A stretch of DNA of 64,000 nt, from assembly GCF_002007115.1 (NCBI RefSeq), contig NZ_MVAD01000001.1, positions 3,224,001-3,288,000 of the forward strand, in the 5' to 3' direction. The translations under genes and the position numbers were made by a program. A model generated the notes under the pieces. It searched no databases, was not told the DNA's origin, and worked only from the letters and a program-made list of their open reading frames with translations. Source of the stretch: Massilia sp. KIM (GTDB lineage: Bacteria; Pseudomonadota; Gammaproteobacteria; Burkholderiales; Burkholderiaceae_D). Of this stretch, positions 1 through 11,119 are shown piece after piece. Position 1 is the stretch's first letter. The number at the start of each line of letters is the position of its first letter.

Positions 1-1672
<1,672 letters not shown>

Positions 1673-1711
1673 TGTGCGGTCCCCGGGATGTCCCGGGGGC
1701 CAGCGGGCCGG

Positions 1712-1736
1712 ATTATACGCGCTTCTACTCTATAAT
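1712..1736. promoter_or_regulatory. Divergent -10 elements for thiC and valS
   Basis: A consensus TATAAT at 1731-1736 on the plus strand faces valS. Another TATAAT at 1717-1712 on the minus strand faces the riboswitch and thiC. Neither has a convincing -35 hexamer at 16-18 bp, so the assignment rests on the -10 boxes and their placement. The two start sites would be only about 30 bp apart. Confidence 0.5.
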
Positions 1737-1771
1737 GGACCTTTTCGCAAAAAATCTTACGCCACCACATC

Positions 1772-4570
1772 ATGGAATTAGCCAAGTCTTTCGAGCCAGC
1801 GGACATTGAACAATACTGGCGCGCCGAGTGGGAAAAGCGCGGTTACTTCACCGCGACCATGGACGAGGGCAAGCCGTCGTTCAGCATCCAGCTGCCGCCG
1901 CCGAACGTGACCGGCACCCTGCACATGGGCCACGCGTTCAACCAGACCGTCATGGACGGCCTGACCCGCTATTACCGCATGCGCGGCTATAACACCGCAT
2001 GGATCCCGGGCACCGACCACGCCGGCATCGCGACCCAGATCGTGGTCGAGCGCCAGCTCGACGCCCAGAAGATCTCGCGCCACGATCTCGGCCGCGAGGA
2101 ATTCCTCAAGAAGGTCTGGGAGTGGAAGGAAAAGTCGGGCAACACGATCACCGGCCAGATGCGCCGCCTGGGCGCCTCGGCCGACTGGACCCGCGAATAC
2201 TTCACGATGGACGAACCGCGCTCGCAGACCGTGGTGGAAGTCTTCGTGCGCCTGTACGAGCAGGGCCTGATCTACCGCGGCAAGCGCCTGGTCAACTGGG
2301 ATCCGGTGCTGGGCACCGCCGTGTCCGACCTCGAAGTCGACTCGCAGGAGGAAGACGGCTCGATGTGGTACATCAAGTACCCGCTGGCCGACGGCTCGGG
2401 CCACCTGACCGTGGCCACCACCCGTCCCGAGACCATGCTGGGCGACGTCGCCGTGGCGGTGGACCCGACCGACGAGCGCTACACCCACCTGCACGGCAAG
2501 ATGCTGACCCTGCCGCTGACCGGCCGCCAGATCCCGGTGATCGCCGACAGCTACGTCGACAAGGAATTCGGCACCGGCTGCGTGAAGATCACCCCGGCGC
2601 ACGACTTCAACGACTACGCCGTGGGCCAGCGCGCCAAGCTCGAGCCGATCAACATCTTCACCCTCGACGCCAAGATCAACGAGAACGGCCCGGCCGCCTA
2701 CCAGGGCCTGGACCGCTTCGCCGCGCGCAAGCAGATCGTCGCCGATCTCGAAGCGCAAGGCCTGCTGGAAGCGGTCAAGCCGCACAAGCTGATGGTGCCG
2801 CGCGGCGACCGCACCGGCGTCGTCATCGAGCCGATGCTGACCGACCAGTGGTTCGTCGCGATGAGCAAGCCGGCGCCTGAAGGCACCTTCAATCCGGGCA
2901 AGTCGATCACCGACGTGGCGCTGGAGAAGGTTGCCAACGGCGAGATCAAGTTCGTGCCGGAGAACTGGACCACCACCTACAACCAGTGGCTGGGCAACAT
3001 CCAGGACTGGTGCATCTCGCGCCAGCTGTGGTGGGGCCACCGCATCCCGGCCTGGTACGACGACGCCGGCAACATCGTGGTCGCGCGCAACGACGAGGAA
3101 GCCAAGGCGAAGGCCGCGGCCCAGGGCATCACGGGCGAGCTGCGCCGCGACGACGACGTGCTCGACACCTGGTTCTCGTCGGCCCTGGTGCCCTTCTCGA
3201 CCATGGGCTGGCCGGAGCAGACCAAGGACATGGAGCTGTTCCTGCCGTCCTCGGTGCTGGTGACCGGCTTCGACATCATCTTCTTCTGGGTGGCGCGCAT
3301 GGTCATGATGACCGCCCACTTCACCGGCAAGGTTCCGTTCGAGACCGTGTACGTGCATGGCCTGGTGCGCGACTCGCAGGGCCAGAAGATGTCCAAGTCC
3401 AAGGGCAACACCCTGGACCCGATCGACCTGATCGACGGCATCGACCTCGAGTCCCTGGTCGCCAAGCGCACCTCGGGCCTGATGGATCCGCGCGCCGCCG
3501 AGAAGATCGCCAAGGCCACCCGCAAGGAATTCCCGGACGGGATCCCGGCCTTCGGCACGGACGCCGTGCGCTTCACCATGGCGAGCTATGCTTCGCTGGG
3601 CCGCAACATCAACTTCGATCTCGGCCGCTGCGAGGGCTACCGCAACTTCTGCAACAAGCTGTGGAACGCGACCCGCTTCGTGATGATGAACACGGAAGGG
3701 AAAGATTGCGGCAAGCCGGAGGCGGCCGACCTGTCCCAGGCCGACCGCTGGATCATCTCGCTGATGAACCGCGCCGAGCAGGACGTGGCCAAGGGCTTCG
3801 CCGACTACCGCTTCGACAACATCGCCAGCAGCATCTACAAGTTTGTCTGGGACGAGTACTGCGACTGGTACCTGGAAGTGGCCAAGGTCCAGGTCCAGCA
3901 GGGCACCGAGGCGCAGCAGCGCGCCACCCGCCACACCCTGCTGCGCGTGCTGGAAGTGATCCTGCGCCTGGCGCATCCGGTGATCCCCTTCGTGACCGAA
4001 GCCCTGTGGCAGAGCGTCGCGCCGCTGGCCGGCAAGTCAGGCGATTCGATCATGCTGCAGCCGTATCCGGAAGCCGACGCTTCGCTCATCGACGCGGGCG
4101 CGGAAGCCTGGATGGACCAGCTCAAGGCCCTGACCGACGCCACCCGCAACCTGCGCGGCGAGATGTCGCTGTCGCCTTCGGTGCGCGTGCCGCTGTTCCT
4201 GGAGCCGGGCAATGCCGAGGACCGCGCGCGCATGGCGGTGTTCGCTCCCTACATCCAGTCGCTGGGCAAGCTGCAGGAAGTGCAGATCGTCGACGCGCTG
4301 CCGGATTCGCCGGCGGCGGTGTCGATCGTCGGCACGACCAAGCTGATGCTCAAGGTCGAGATCGACGTCGCCGCCGAGCGCGAGCGCCTGTCGAAGGAGA
4401 TCGCGCGCGTGCAGGGCGAGATCGCCAAGGCGAACGGCAAGCTGTCGAACGAAAGCTTCGTGGCGCGCGCGCCGGCGGCCGTGGTGGCGCAGGAGAAGGA
4501 ACGCGTGGCGAACTTCTCGGCGACGCTGGCCAAGATGCAGGAGCAGCTGGCGAAGCTGCCTGTGGCTTGA
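1772..4570 (+). CDS. valS: Valyl-tRNA synthetase
   Basis: This class I aminoacyl-tRNA synthetase charges tRNA-Val in the cytoplasm. The 932-residue product has the HMGH form of the HIGH signature at residues 51-54 within [13 protein letters not shown], the KMSKS loop at 539-543, and the CP1 editing domain between them ([10 protein letters not shown] and [12 protein letters not shown]). A C-terminal coiled coil of about 65 residues (from [11 protein letters not shown]) is the usual ValRS tRNA-binding arm. Length and order match bacterial ValRS. It follows a TATAAT box closely and is monocistronic, ending before a palindromic repeat. Confidence 0.98.
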   Translation: MELAKSFEPADIEQYWRAEWEKRGYFTATMDEGKPSFSIQLPPPNVTGTLHMGHAFNQTVMDGLTRYYRMRGYNTAWIPGTDHAGIATQIVVERQLDAQKISRHDLGREEFLKKVWEWKEKSGNTITGQMRRLGASADWTREYFTMDEPRSQTVVEVFVRLYEQGLIYRGKRLVNWDPVLGTAVSDLEVDSQEEDGSMWYIKYPLADGSGHLTVATTRPETMLGDVAVAVDPTDERYTHLHGKMLTLPLTGRQIPVIADSYVDKEFGTGCVKITPAHDFNDYAVGQRAKLEPINIFTLDAKINENGPAAYQGLDRFAARKQIVADLEAQGLLEAVKPHKLMVPRGDRTGVVIEPMLTDQWFVAMSKPAPEGTFNPGKSITDVALEKVANGEIKFVPENWTTTYNQWLGNIQDWCISRQLWWGHRIPAWYDDAGNIVVARNDEEAKAKAAAQGITGELRRDDDVLDTWFSSALVPFSTMGWPEQTKDMELFLPSSVLVTGFDIIFFWVARMVMMTAHFTGKVPFETVYVHGLVRDSQGQKMSKSKGNTLDPIDLIDGIDLESLVAKRTSGLMDPRAAEKIAKATRKEFPDGIPAFGTDAVRFTMASYASLGRNINFDLGRCEGYRNFCNKLWNATRFVMMNTEGKDCGKPEAADLSQADRWIISLMNRAEQDVAKGFADYRFDNIASSIYKFVWDEYCDWYLEVAKVQVQQGTEAQQRATRHTLLRVLEVILRLAHPVIPFVTEALWQSVAPLAGKSGDSIMLQPYPEADASLIDAGAEAWMDQLKALTDATRNLRGEMSLSPSVRVPLFLEPGNAEDRARMAVFAPYIQSLGKLQEVQIVDALPDSPAAVSIVGTTKLMLKVEIDVAAERERLSKEIARVQGEIAKANGKLSNESFVARAPAAVVAQEKERVANFSATLAKMQEQLAKLPVA

Positions 4571-4610
4571 GATTATCGCGTTAGCCAGACCGTCAGTCGC
4601 ATGTTTTAGC

Positions 4611-4700
4611 ACGTCATCCCCGCGCAGGCGGGGATCCAAGTTTGCATGCGTTTCGACGACGCAAACAGAACTTGGATCCCCGCCTTCGCGGGGATGACGT
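4611..4700. repeat. Double-hairpin palindromic repeat, copy 1
   Basis: Two inverted arms, ACGTCATCCCCGC and GCGGGGATGACGT at the ends and GGATCCAAGTTT with AACTTGGATCC inside, flank a spacer of about 25 bp. Each arm can also fold alone (CCCCGC-GCAG-GCGGGG). It lies between the convergent valS and histidine kinase genes. The same element recurs at least eight more times, whole or partial, in the window. Confidence 0.9.
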
Positions 4701-4747
4701 TTTTGGGCTGGCGATTTCAGAAACGATGTTGGGCTGCCAGTTGTCGT

Positions 4748-4776
4748 CGGCTAGCGGCTAGCGGCTAGCGGCTAGC
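4748..4776. repeat. Heptamer tandem repeat (GGCTAGC)
   Basis: Four consecutive GGCTAGC units occur in the gap between palindromic repeat copy 1 and the histidine kinase stop codon. No coding or RNA feature explains them. They look like simple slippage repeats. Confidence 0.7.
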
Positions 4777-4791
4777 TTAGGCAGCTCACTG

Positions 4792-6204
4792 CTAGCTGCC
4801 ACCCTGCTTCGGAAACCGCAACACCACCACCGTCTCCTCCCCCGGCCTACTCCTCACCTCCGCCGTCCCCCCGTGCAGCCGCATGATCGCCCGCACGATC
4901 GCCAGCCCCAGCCCCGCCGAACTGCTTGCCGCCCGCGCCGGGTCTGCCCGGTAGTAACGGTCGAACACATGCTCCAGATGCTCCGCCGCGATCCCCTCCC
5001 CGCTGTTGGCGACGCTGAGCGCCACCCCATCCCCATCCGCCTCGGCCGCCACCCTGATCCACCCACCCTCGGGCGTATAGGCCACCGCATTCGACAGCAG
5101 GTTGTTCAGCGCCCGCCGCAGCAAAACGGGATCCGCCCGCAGCGCCAGCGGTCCGGACGACTCAAGGCTGAGGGTCACCCCCTTGTCCTCCGCCAGGATG
5201 CCGAAGTACTCACCCAGCCGGGCCAGCTCTTGCCCCGCGTCGAGTGCCTCGCAGCGCAGCGCCAGCTGGGCGTTGTCGGCGCGCGCCAGGAACAGCGTGT
5301 TCTCGATCATGGTCGAAAGCCGCTCGTAATCTTCCTGGATCGAAGCCAGCAAGGCCTGGTATTCCTCCACCGAGCGCGCCCGCGACAGCGCCACCTGGGT
5401 CTGCATCATCAGGGAGTTCACCGGCGTGCGCAGGTCGTGCGCCAGGTCGGCGGCGAAGCGCGACAGGCGGCCGACGCCATCCTCCAGGCGGTCGAGCATC
5501 CCGTTGAAGGCCCCGCACAGCTCGCGCAGCTCGGCCGGCACCTCGTCCAGCGCCAGCCGCGTTCCCAGCCGGTGCGCGCTGATGTCGTTGACCCGCGCCG
5601 TCACCCCGCGCAGCGGCCGCAGGCCGCGCCGCACGGCGACGAAGCCGAGCGCGGTGGCCAGCAGCACGCCGGCGAGAATGGCGCCCGCGAGGTCGACCGC
5701 GTAGCGCTTCAGGATCGCCAGCCGGTCGGAACGCATGCGGGTCAGGGTCACGTGCAGCACGTCTGCGCCGCTGGTGGCCGCCATGCTCAGCACGCGCCGC
5801 GCGCCGTCCGCATCCTCGACCTGGGCCACGTCGCCCAGGCCCAAGGGCCGCGCCAGAGGGACCGGCGCCAGGGCCGGCGGGCGCACGCTGGCCGGCCCGG
5901 TATGCAGCAGCACACGCCCGTCGGCGCGCGCGATGTGCAGCAGCAGGCCGTCCTGGCCGATCATGCGGGCCAGCACGGTCTGGACCTGCCCTCCCCCACC
6001 GGCGCGCGCGTCCTCGAGCGCCATCGCCGGCAACATCTGGCGGATCAAGGCCGCCTTGCTGAGCAGCTCGACCTCGTCGCGCTGGCCCATCTGCATGGCC
6101 AGAGTCTGGTACAGGTAGGCGCCGACGGCGACAAAAACCGCCACCGCGATCGCCGCGAACAGCAGCCCGAGGCGCAGCGAGATCGCCAGCGGCGCGCGCA
6201 TCAT
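4792..6204 (-). CDS. Sensor histidine kinase, CusS/heavy-metal family
   Basis: This is a membrane histidine kinase of 470 residues. It has a transmembrane segment at about 9-31, a periplasmic sensor region of about 135 residues, a second membrane segment at about 168-192, then HAMP (about 190-245). The HisKA domain has phospho-acceptor His256 in [11 protein letters not shown]. The ATPase domain shows [15 protein letters not shown] (N box), ANSGEGI and [10 protein letters not shown] (G boxes). The ATG chosen overlaps the stop codon of the response regulator gene by ATGA, so the two are translationally coupled. The architecture is that of CusS/CopS-type sensors, but the periplasmic part gives no proof of a metal ligand, so the stimulus is unknown. 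Confidence 0.93.
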   Translation of the reverse strand: MMRAPLAISLRLGLLFAAIAVAVFVAVGAYLYQTLAMQMGQRDEVELLSKAALIRQMLPAMALEDARAGGGGQVQTVLARMIGQDGLLLHIARADGRVLLHTGPASVRPPALAPVPLARPLGLGDVAQVEDADGARRVLSMAATSGADVLHVTLTRMRSDRLAILKRYAVDLAGAILAGVLLATALGFVAVRRGLRPLRGVTARVNDISAHRLGTRLALDEVPAELRELCGAFNGMLDRLEDGVGRLSRFAADLAHDLRTPVNSLMMQTQVALSRARSVEEYQALLASIQEDYERLSTMIENTLFLARADNAQLALRCEALDAGQELARLGEYFGILAEDKGVTLSLESSGPLALRADPVLLRRALNNLLSNAVAYTPEGGWIRVAAEADGDGVALSVANSGEGIAAEHLEHVFDRYYRADPARAASSSAGLGLAIVRAIMRLHGGTAEVRSRPGEETVVVLRFPKQGGS

Positions 6205-6872
6205 GCGCGCAGCTCCAGGGTGTAGCCCATGCCGCGCACGGTGTGGATCAGCTTGCGCGCATGCGGCTCGTCGACCTTGGCGCGCAGGCGCTTGATCACC
6301 ACGTCGACCACGTTGGTGTCGGAATCGAAGTTCATGTCCCACACCTGGGACGAGATCAGGGAACGCGACAGCACCTCGCCCTGGCGCCGCGCCAGCAGCT
6401 CCAGCAAGGCGTATTCCTTGGGCGTGAGGTCGATGCGCACGCCGGCGCGGGTGACACGGTGGCGCAGGATGTCGATCTCGAGGTCGGCTACCTGGATGCG
6501 TTCGGGCTCGCGCACCGGCCCGCGCCGCAGCAGGGTGCGGATGCGCGCCAGCAGCTCGGAAAAGGCGAAGGGCTTGACCAGGTAGTCGTCGGCCCCGAGC
6601 TCCAGGCCATGCACGCGGTCCGCCACCTCGTCGCGCGCGGTCAGGAACAGCACCGGGGTCTGCTTGCGCTCGCGCAGGCCGCGCAGCACGCTCCAGCCAT
6701 CCATCCCAGGCAGCATCACGTCCAGCACCACCAGGTCGTAGTCGTGCTCCAGCGCCAGGTGCAGGCCGTCGACGCCGCTGCGCGCCAGGTCGGTCACGAA
6801 GCCCGACTCGCGCAGGCCCCGGTTCAGGTAGTCGCCCGTCTTGGGCTCGTCTTCGACAATCAAGATCCGCAT
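6201..6872 (-). CDS. OmpR-family response regulator, CusR-like
   Basis: The 223-residue protein has a receiver domain with acidic pocket E7/D8 and phospho-acceptor D51 ([13 protein letters not shown]), the LTAR switch segment and K105 in VKPFAF. A C-terminal winged helix follows ([22 protein letters not shown] to [12 protein letters not shown]). It is the first gene of the pair with the kinase downstream. Three GTCAT direct repeats spaced exactly 11 bp lie upstream between it and the divergent hydrolase gene, a likely site for this regulator. Resemblance is closest to heavy-metal regulators; the inducer is not shown. Confidence 0.94.
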   Translation of the reverse strand: MRILIVEDEPKTGDYLNRGLRESGFVTDLARSGVDGLHLALEHDYDLVVLDVMLPGMDGWSVLRGLRERKQTPVLFLTARDEVADRVHGLELGADDYLVKPFAFSELLARIRTLLRRGPVREPERIQVADLEIDILRHRVTRAGVRIDLTPKEYALLELLARRQGEVLSRSLISSQVWDMNFDSDTNVVDVVIKRLRAKVDEPHARKLIHTVRGMGYTLELRA

Positions 6873-6938
6873 GATTCCTCCTGCCGAGATTGTGCGCCAA
6901 TTCGGCGGCGGATTGGATGACGTTTTGGACCGGGTTTT

Positions 6939-6965
6939 GTCATCGAATTGTCATCTTGGCGTCAT
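6939..6965. promoter_or_regulatory. Three GTCAT direct repeats in 11-bp phase, probable response-regulator box
   Basis: GTCAT occurs at 6939, 6950 and 6961, one helical turn apart. This is the usual layout of binding sites for OmpR/PhoB-type dimers. The box lies in the divergent region between the regulator gene and the secreted hydrolase gene. A TAGACT -10-like hexamer for the hydrolase lies at 6988-6993, without a good -35, which would suit activation. Assignment to the adjacent regulator is inference. Confidence 0.65.
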
Positions 6966-7025
6966 GCGCGCGACAGCGGCGGGCGCCTAGACTGGCCCCA
7001 CGTTCAACACATAGTGAATCCCCTC

Positions 7026-7790
7026 ATGAAAAAGCTTGCCATTCCCCTGCTGGTCCTGTCGCTGGGCGCCGCCCTCGGTCCGGTCGCCCACGCCGAACCG
7101 ATCCGCAACGTGGTGCTGGTGCACGGCGCCTATGCCGACGGTTCCTGCTGGACCGACGTGATCGAGCGCCTGCAGCGCGCCGGCATGCACGTCACCGCCG
7201 TGCAGAATCCCCTCAGCTCCCTGGCCGACGACGTCGAGGCCACGCGCCGCATCCTGGCCCTGCAGGACGGCCCCACCATCCTGGTCGCCCATTCCTGGGG
7301 CGGCGCGGTGATCAGCGAAGCGGGGACCGATCCGAAAGTGGCAGGGCTGGTGTACGTGGCGGCGCGCGCGCCTGATGCCGGCGAAGACTTCGCCGCGCTG
7401 GCCAAGCGCTTCCCGACGCCGCCCGCGAGCGCGGGACTGGTGAGAAGCGGCGGCTTCGCCCAACTGGGCGAGCAGGCCTTCCTGCGCGACTTCGCCGGCG
7501 ACCTTCCGGTGGCGCGCGCCAAGGCCTTGTACGCGGTCCAGGGCCGGGTTGCAGAGGGCCTGTTCAGCGCGCGCACCACCCAGGCCGCGTGGAAGGTGAA
7601 GCCGACCTGGTACCAGGTCTCGCGCGACGACCGCACCATCAACCCCGACCTGCAGCGCTTCCTGGCCCAGCGCATGAAGGCGCACACGGTGGAGCTGCCG
7701 TCGAGCCACCTGTCGATGATCTCGCATCCGGACGCGATCGCCGACCTGATCCTGCAGGCGGCCAACACCGCGCCGGCGGAGGCCCGCTGA
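7026..7790 (+). CDS. Secreted alpha/beta hydrolase (EstC-like esterase family)
   Basis: The 254-residue product begins with a signal peptide (MKKLAIPLLVLSLGAALG, likely cut after AHA23). The mature part starts with the VLVHGAYADGSCW oxyanion segment of the small alpha/beta hydrolase group that includes salicylate esterases. The nucleophile is Ser90 in AHSWGG. A candidate catalytic His lies in SSHLSMISHP near the C-terminus. The start was placed at MKK because it gives a clean signal peptide; the longer frame upstream would place codons across the promoter. It is transcribed divergently from the CusRS-like pair and may be its target. The substrate is unknown. Confidence 0.88.
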   Translation: MKKLAIPLLVLSLGAALGPVAHAEPIRNVVLVHGAYADGSCWTDVIERLQRAGMHVTAVQNPLSSLADDVEATRRILALQDGPTILVAHSWGGAVISEAGTDPKVAGLVYVAARAPDAGEDFAALAKRFPTPPASAGLVRSGGFAQLGEQAFLRDFAGDLPVARAKALYAVQGRVAEGLFSARTTQAAWKVKPTWYQVSRDDRTINPDLQRFLAQRMKAHTVELPSSHLSMISHPDAIADLILQAANTAPAEAR

Positions 7791-7841
7791 GCCGCTAGCG
7801 GGACCGCAAGCGGGAACGCTAGCGGGAACGCAATGCGGAAC

Positions 7842-8912
7842 TCAGTCGGCGCCGCGCCACCAAGCCCGGCCGGCGTGCGGCCGGCGCAGGTCGAGCGCCT
7901 CGCCCATCTCGGGCGTCGTCAGCGCCACGCCGCGCCCGGCGGCCAGCTCGGAGATGCGCTCCAGCGGTTCCTGCCAGCGGTGCATCGCCAGGTCGAAGGT
8001 GCCGTTATGGACCGGCAGCAGCCAGCGGGCGTCGAGGTCGAGGAAGGCTTGGAGGGTTTCCTCGGGCTGCATGTGCACGTCCGGCCACATCTTGTCGTAG
8101 GCCCCGGTCTCGACCATCGCCAGGTCGAAGGGGCCGTACTTGGCGCCGATCTCCTTGAAGCCCTTGAAGTAGCCGGTGTCGCCGCTGAAGAACAGGCGCA
8201 GGTCCTCGTGCAGGATCACCCAGGACGCCCACAGCGTGCTGTCGCGGTCGCGCAGCGAGCGGCCCGAGAAGTGCTGGGCCGGCGTCGCCACGAAGCGCAC
8301 GCCCTCGATCTCCGTGCCCTGCCACCAGTCGAACTGGCGCACCTTGGCGCGCTCCACGCCCCAGTCGACCAGGCGCTCGCCCACGCCCAGCGGAGTGAGG
8401 AAGTGCTCGGTCTTGGCCGCCAGCGCCATGATGGCGGCATGGTCGAGATGGTCGTAATGGTCATGTGAGAGGATCACCGCCTTGATCGGCGGCAGCGCGT
8501 CGATGGCGATCGGCGGCGCGTGGAAGCGCGCCGGCCCGGCCCACTGCACCGGCGAGGCACGCTCGGAGAACACCGGGTCGGTCAGGTAGAAGGCGCCGCC
8601 CAGCTTGATCAGCATGGTCGAGTGCCCGAGGCGGTAGAGGGTATTGTCGGGCGCCGCCAGCAGCTCGGCCTGGGTCAGCTGGCGCACTGGCACCGTCCCG
8701 GTCGGCACCGTGCCGGCCGGCTTGTCGAACATGGCCTTCCACCACAACCGGGCCATCTCGCCCAGGCTGTACTCGCGCAGCGCCTTGGCGTTGCGGAATT
8801 TTCCGTCCTGGAACTGGGGTGAATCGTAGGCCGGCGTGGCCGCCGAGGCATAGCTGCAATAGGCCATGATGCTGAGTATCCCTATGAAGATGGTGGCGAA
8901 GACGAGGCGCAT
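7842..8912 (-). CDS. MBL-fold metallo-hydrolase (NAPE-PLD/UlaG-like)
   Basis: The 356-residue protein has an N-terminal hydrophobic segment (about 4-24), a signal peptide or anchor. The metallo-beta-lactamase fold shows HDHYDH at 150-155, preceded by LGHSTMLIKLGG and followed by PAQHFSGRS and FFSGDTGYF. The run is that of the beta-lactamase superfamily domain found in N-acyl-phosphatidylethanolamine phospholipase D-like enzymes, so a lipid phosphodiester substrate is possible but not shown. It is divergent from a tetR gene and shares a two-operator promoter with it, so it is very likely the regulator's target. Confidence 0.9.
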   Translation of the reverse strand: MRLVFATIFIGILSIMAYCSYASAATPAYDSPQFQDGKFRNAKALREYSLGEMARLWWKAMFDKPAGTVPTGTVPVRQLTQAELLAAPDNTLYRLGHSTMLIKLGGAFYLTDPVFSERASPVQWAGPARFHAPPIAIDALPPIKAVILSHDHYDHLDHAAIMALAAKTEHFLTPLGVGERLVDWGVERAKVRQFDWWQGTEIEGVRFVATPAQHFSGRSLRDRDSTLWASWVILHEDLRLFFSGDTGYFKGFKEIGAKYGPFDLAMVETGAYDKMWPDVHMQPEETLQAFLDLDARWLLPVHNGTFDLAMHRWQEPLERISELAAGRGVALTTPEMGEALDLRRPHAGRAWWRGAD

Positions 8913-8937
8913 GCTGGTGTCGGTCCGTTAAAAGTAC

Positions 8938-8989
8938 ACTACACAGTGTAGTATCAGTTTTTGAAGAAGTAAACTACCCAGTGTAAAAT
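8938..8989. promoter_or_regulatory. Divergent promoter with two TetR-type operators (MBL hydrolase / tetR)
   Basis: For tetR (+) there is TTGAAG at 8961-8966, a 17-bp spacer and TAAAAT at 8984-8989. For the hydrolase (-) there is TTTACT at 8973-8968, a 17-bp spacer and TACACT at 8950-8945. A near-perfect palindrome ACTACAC-A-GTGTAGT (8938-8952) covers the hydrolase -10. A related site ACTACCC-A-GTGTAAA (8973-8987) overlaps the tetR -10 and abuts the hydrolase -35. This arrangement predicts that the regulator represses both genes. Confidence 0.8.
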
Positions 8990-8995
8990 TCGGAT

Positions 8996-9613
8996 ATGCA
9001 CACCCCCACCCGCCTCACCGACCGCAAGCGCAGCGCCATCCTGGCTGCCGCCGCCGAGCAGTTCCGCGCCCACGGCTACGAGGCCGCGAGCGTCGACAAC
9101 ATCGCCGCCCTCGCCGGCGTGTCCAAGCGCACCGTGTACAACCACTTCCCCAGCAAGGAAGAGCTGTTCGGCGAAACCGTGATGCAGATGTTCCAGGCCA
9201 GCGCCGGACTGCTGGAGCTGCCCTACGCGCGCGAGCGCGGCCTGGGCGAACAGCTGAGCGAGCTGCTGGCGCAAAAGCTGCGCACCCTGGCCGATCCGGA
9301 TTTCCTGGCGCTGGCGCGGGTGGCCATCGGGGAAGCGATCCACGCGCCGGAGCGCGCGCTGCCGGTGCTGTGCCGGCTCGGCGAACGCGAAGAAGGCGTG
9401 GTGAGCTGGATCCGCGCGGCCCAGGCCGACGGCAGGCTGAAGCCGGGCGACCCGCTGTTCGCCGCCAACCTGCTGCAGGGGCAGATCAAGACCTTCGCCT
9501 TCTGGCCGCAGATCGCCATGGGCGCGCCGCCACTGCCGCCGGAACAGCACAAGCCGCTCATCGAAGCGGCCGTGGCGATGTTCCTGTCGTATTTCGCAAC
9601 TGCGAAGGACTGA
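8996..9613 (+). CDS. TetR/AcrR-family transcriptional regulator
   Basis: The 205-residue protein has the N-terminal TetR helix-turn-helix: RKRSAILAAAAEQFRAHGY, VDNIAALAGVSKRTVYNHF and PSKEELF, at about residues 9-60. The larger C-terminal ligand-binding part resembles the AefR-like TetR C-terminal group. No Shine-Dalgarno sequence precedes the ATG, and the -10 box ends only 7 nt upstream of it, so the mRNA is probably leaderless. It is divergent from the MBL hydrolase gene and probably represses it and itself through the two shared operators. The ligand is unknown. Confidence 0.95.
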   Translation: MHTPTRLTDRKRSAILAAAAEQFRAHGYEAASVDNIAALAGVSKRTVYNHFPSKEELFGETVMQMFQASAGLLELPYARERGLGEQLSELLAQKLRTLADPDFLALARVAIGEAIHAPERALPVLCRLGEREEGVVSWIRAAQADGRLKPGDPLFAANLLQGQIKTFAFWPQIAMGAPPLPPEQHKPLIEAAVAMFLSYFATAKD

Positions 9614-9623
9614 GGCCGGGTCT

Positions 9624-10064
9624 TCAGGCCCACTGCCCGTAGCCGCGCGCCATCGCCGCGGCGAACAGGGGAATCAAGGCGAACAGCGCCAGCTGGGCCA
9701 GGAGGAAGCGCCGCACCCGCGCAACCTCGGCGGCATCCGGCGCCTGGCCGCTTTTGCGCCATGCGATGTAGCGCAGGGTCGGCACGATGGACAGCGCCCC
9801 GACCGCGGCGAAGGCGGCAATCTTGGCCCAGAAGAAGCCGTTGTGCGCGTAATAGTCCCAGCCCTTGGCCGCCAGGACGGCGCGTGCGAAGCCGATCGCG
9901 AGCACCGCCAGCGACAGCATGCCATAGGCATGGTCGACCTTGGCCAGCTCCCCGGCCTCGGCCGGGCTCATGCCTTCGCGGACCAGGGCAATCTCGGCCA
10001 CGAAATACCCGAACAGGGCGAAGATGGCCAGATGGTGCAGCAGGGCGAACAGCAGGTCGGTCAT
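9624..10064 (-). CDS. DUF2214-family membrane protein
   Basis: The 146-residue integral membrane protein has about four hydrophobic helices (about 3-27, 47-65, 77-97 and 119-141). It carries FWAKIAAFAAVGALSIVPT, typical of the DUF2214 family of unknown function. It is convergent with tetR, with only 10 bp between the stop codons. No operon partner is visible. Confidence 0.8.
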   Translation of the reverse strand: MTDLLFALLHHLAIFALFGYFVAEIALVREGMSPAEAGELAKVDHAYGMLSLAVLAIGFARAVLAAKGWDYYAHNGFFWAKIAAFAAVGALSIVPTLRYIAWRKSGQAPDAAEVARVRRFLLAQLALFALIPLFAAAMARGYGQWA

Positions 10065-10227
10065 GGGAACTCCTGTCTCGATCGGCGCCGGAAAGGCTGA
10101 GCGCCATGCTACCTTGGCCGACTTCCCCTGCCAAGCGCCGCGCCGGTGCCTTGCTGCGGCGTGGCGCTGCCATGAGCAGATTCACAACAGGAAACAAACC
10201 GCCAGCATGGCATGGTAGGATCGCCGC

Positions 10228-10425
10228 ATGGACCGACGCAACGACTACAAAACCGCCCTGCTCATCGACAACATGCTCCATGACGCCGCCGCCAACGGCC
10301 GCGCCGGCGTGGCGCGCGAACTGGCCGAGATGGGCGTGCCCCTCGAAGTCACTCTGCGCGTGCTGACCCGCCCGGGTGAGCGCCGCCACAACCTCCCCAC
10401 GGGCGATCTGCCAGGCGCGCCCTGA
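10228..10425 (+). CDS. Small hypothetical protein (65 aa)
   Basis: This is a short open frame, MDRRNDYKTALLIDNMLHDA and on, with a predicted amphipathic helix of about 45 residues and a proline-rich tail. I do not recognise a family. The N-terminal run DNMLHDAAANGRAGVARELAEMGVPLEVTLRVL reads like a folded helical protein rather than a random GC-rich frame. It sits in an otherwise empty gap upstream of the DUF2147 gene. Confidence 0.55.
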   Translation: MDRRNDYKTALLIDNMLHDAAANGRAGVARELAEMGVPLEVTLRVLTRPGERRHNLPTGDLPGAP

Positions 10426-10534
10426 GGCGCACGCCCGTTCGCGAATTGGAGGGAATCCTCGGATTTCGCGCATCCTTTCCCAGGCTGGGGTTTGCTACAC
10501 TCCGCTTACCTACAACAACACTGGAGACCCCACC

Positions 10535-10981
10535 ATGCGACACCTGCTGCGCGTAAGCCTGATTGCCGCCCTGTTCGCGAGCTCCGCCGCCTGGGCGCAG
10601 AACGCCTCGCCGGTCGGCACCTGGAAAACGATCGACGACGAAACCGGCAAGCCCAAGGCGCTGGTGCGCATCACCGAGGAACAGGGCGTCCTGACCGGCC
10701 GCATCGAAAAGCTGTTCCGCGGCCCGAACGAAGACCAGAACCCGAAATGCGTGAAGTGCGAAGGCGCGCGCAAGGACCAGCCGATCATCGGCCTGACCAT
10801 CCTCTCGGGCCTGAAGAAGGAAGGCGACGAGTACACCGGCGGCGAAATCCTCGACCCGGCCAAGGGCAAGACCTACAAGAGCAAGGCGACCCTGAAGGAC
10901 AACGGCAACATGCTCGAGGTGCGCGGCTACATCGGCGCGCCCATGTTCGGCCGTTCCCAGACCTGGGTGCGCGAGCAGTAA
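10535..10981 (+). CDS. DUF2147-family secreted protein
   Basis: The 148-residue product has a signal peptide (MRHLLRVSLIAALFASSAAWA). It is followed by the DUF2147 domain: GTWKTIDDETGKPKALVRI, a CVKCEGARKDQPIIG segment with two close cysteines, GGEILDPAKGKTYKSKATL and LEVRGYIGAPMFGRSQTWV. Family members are small periplasmic beta-rich proteins of unknown function. GGAGA lies 9 bp before the chosen ATG, and a longer in-frame start upstream lacks a signal peptide. Confidence 0.9.
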   Translation: MRHLLRVSLIAALFASSAAWAQNASPVGTWKTIDDETGKPKALVRITEEQGVLTGRIEKLFRGPNEDQNPKCVKCEGARKDQPIIGLTILSGLKKEGDEYTGGEILDPAKGKTYKSKATLKDNGNMLEVRGYIGAPMFGRSQTWVREQ

Positions 10982-11119
10982 GCCTCAAGCCTGGCGGCGC
11001 TCGTCGACTCTTTCTCGACGAGCGCCGGCCACTGGCGGTTCCTGTCGCGCACGCAAGCCTTTCCACCGCTGCGCGAATGCGGCTATGCTAGCGTCAAGAC
11101 GACGCCATCCACCGCCAGC

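Noticed and set aside
1778..3976. 732-residue open frame on the minus strand
   Set aside because: It is the shadow of valS; no domain, and His/Arg/Val-rich composition.
4792..6900. Single 702-residue protein spanning both two-component genes
   Set aside because: The long frame is the kinase frame running out of phase through the regulator gene. The kinase starts at MMRAPLA, overlapping the regulator stop.
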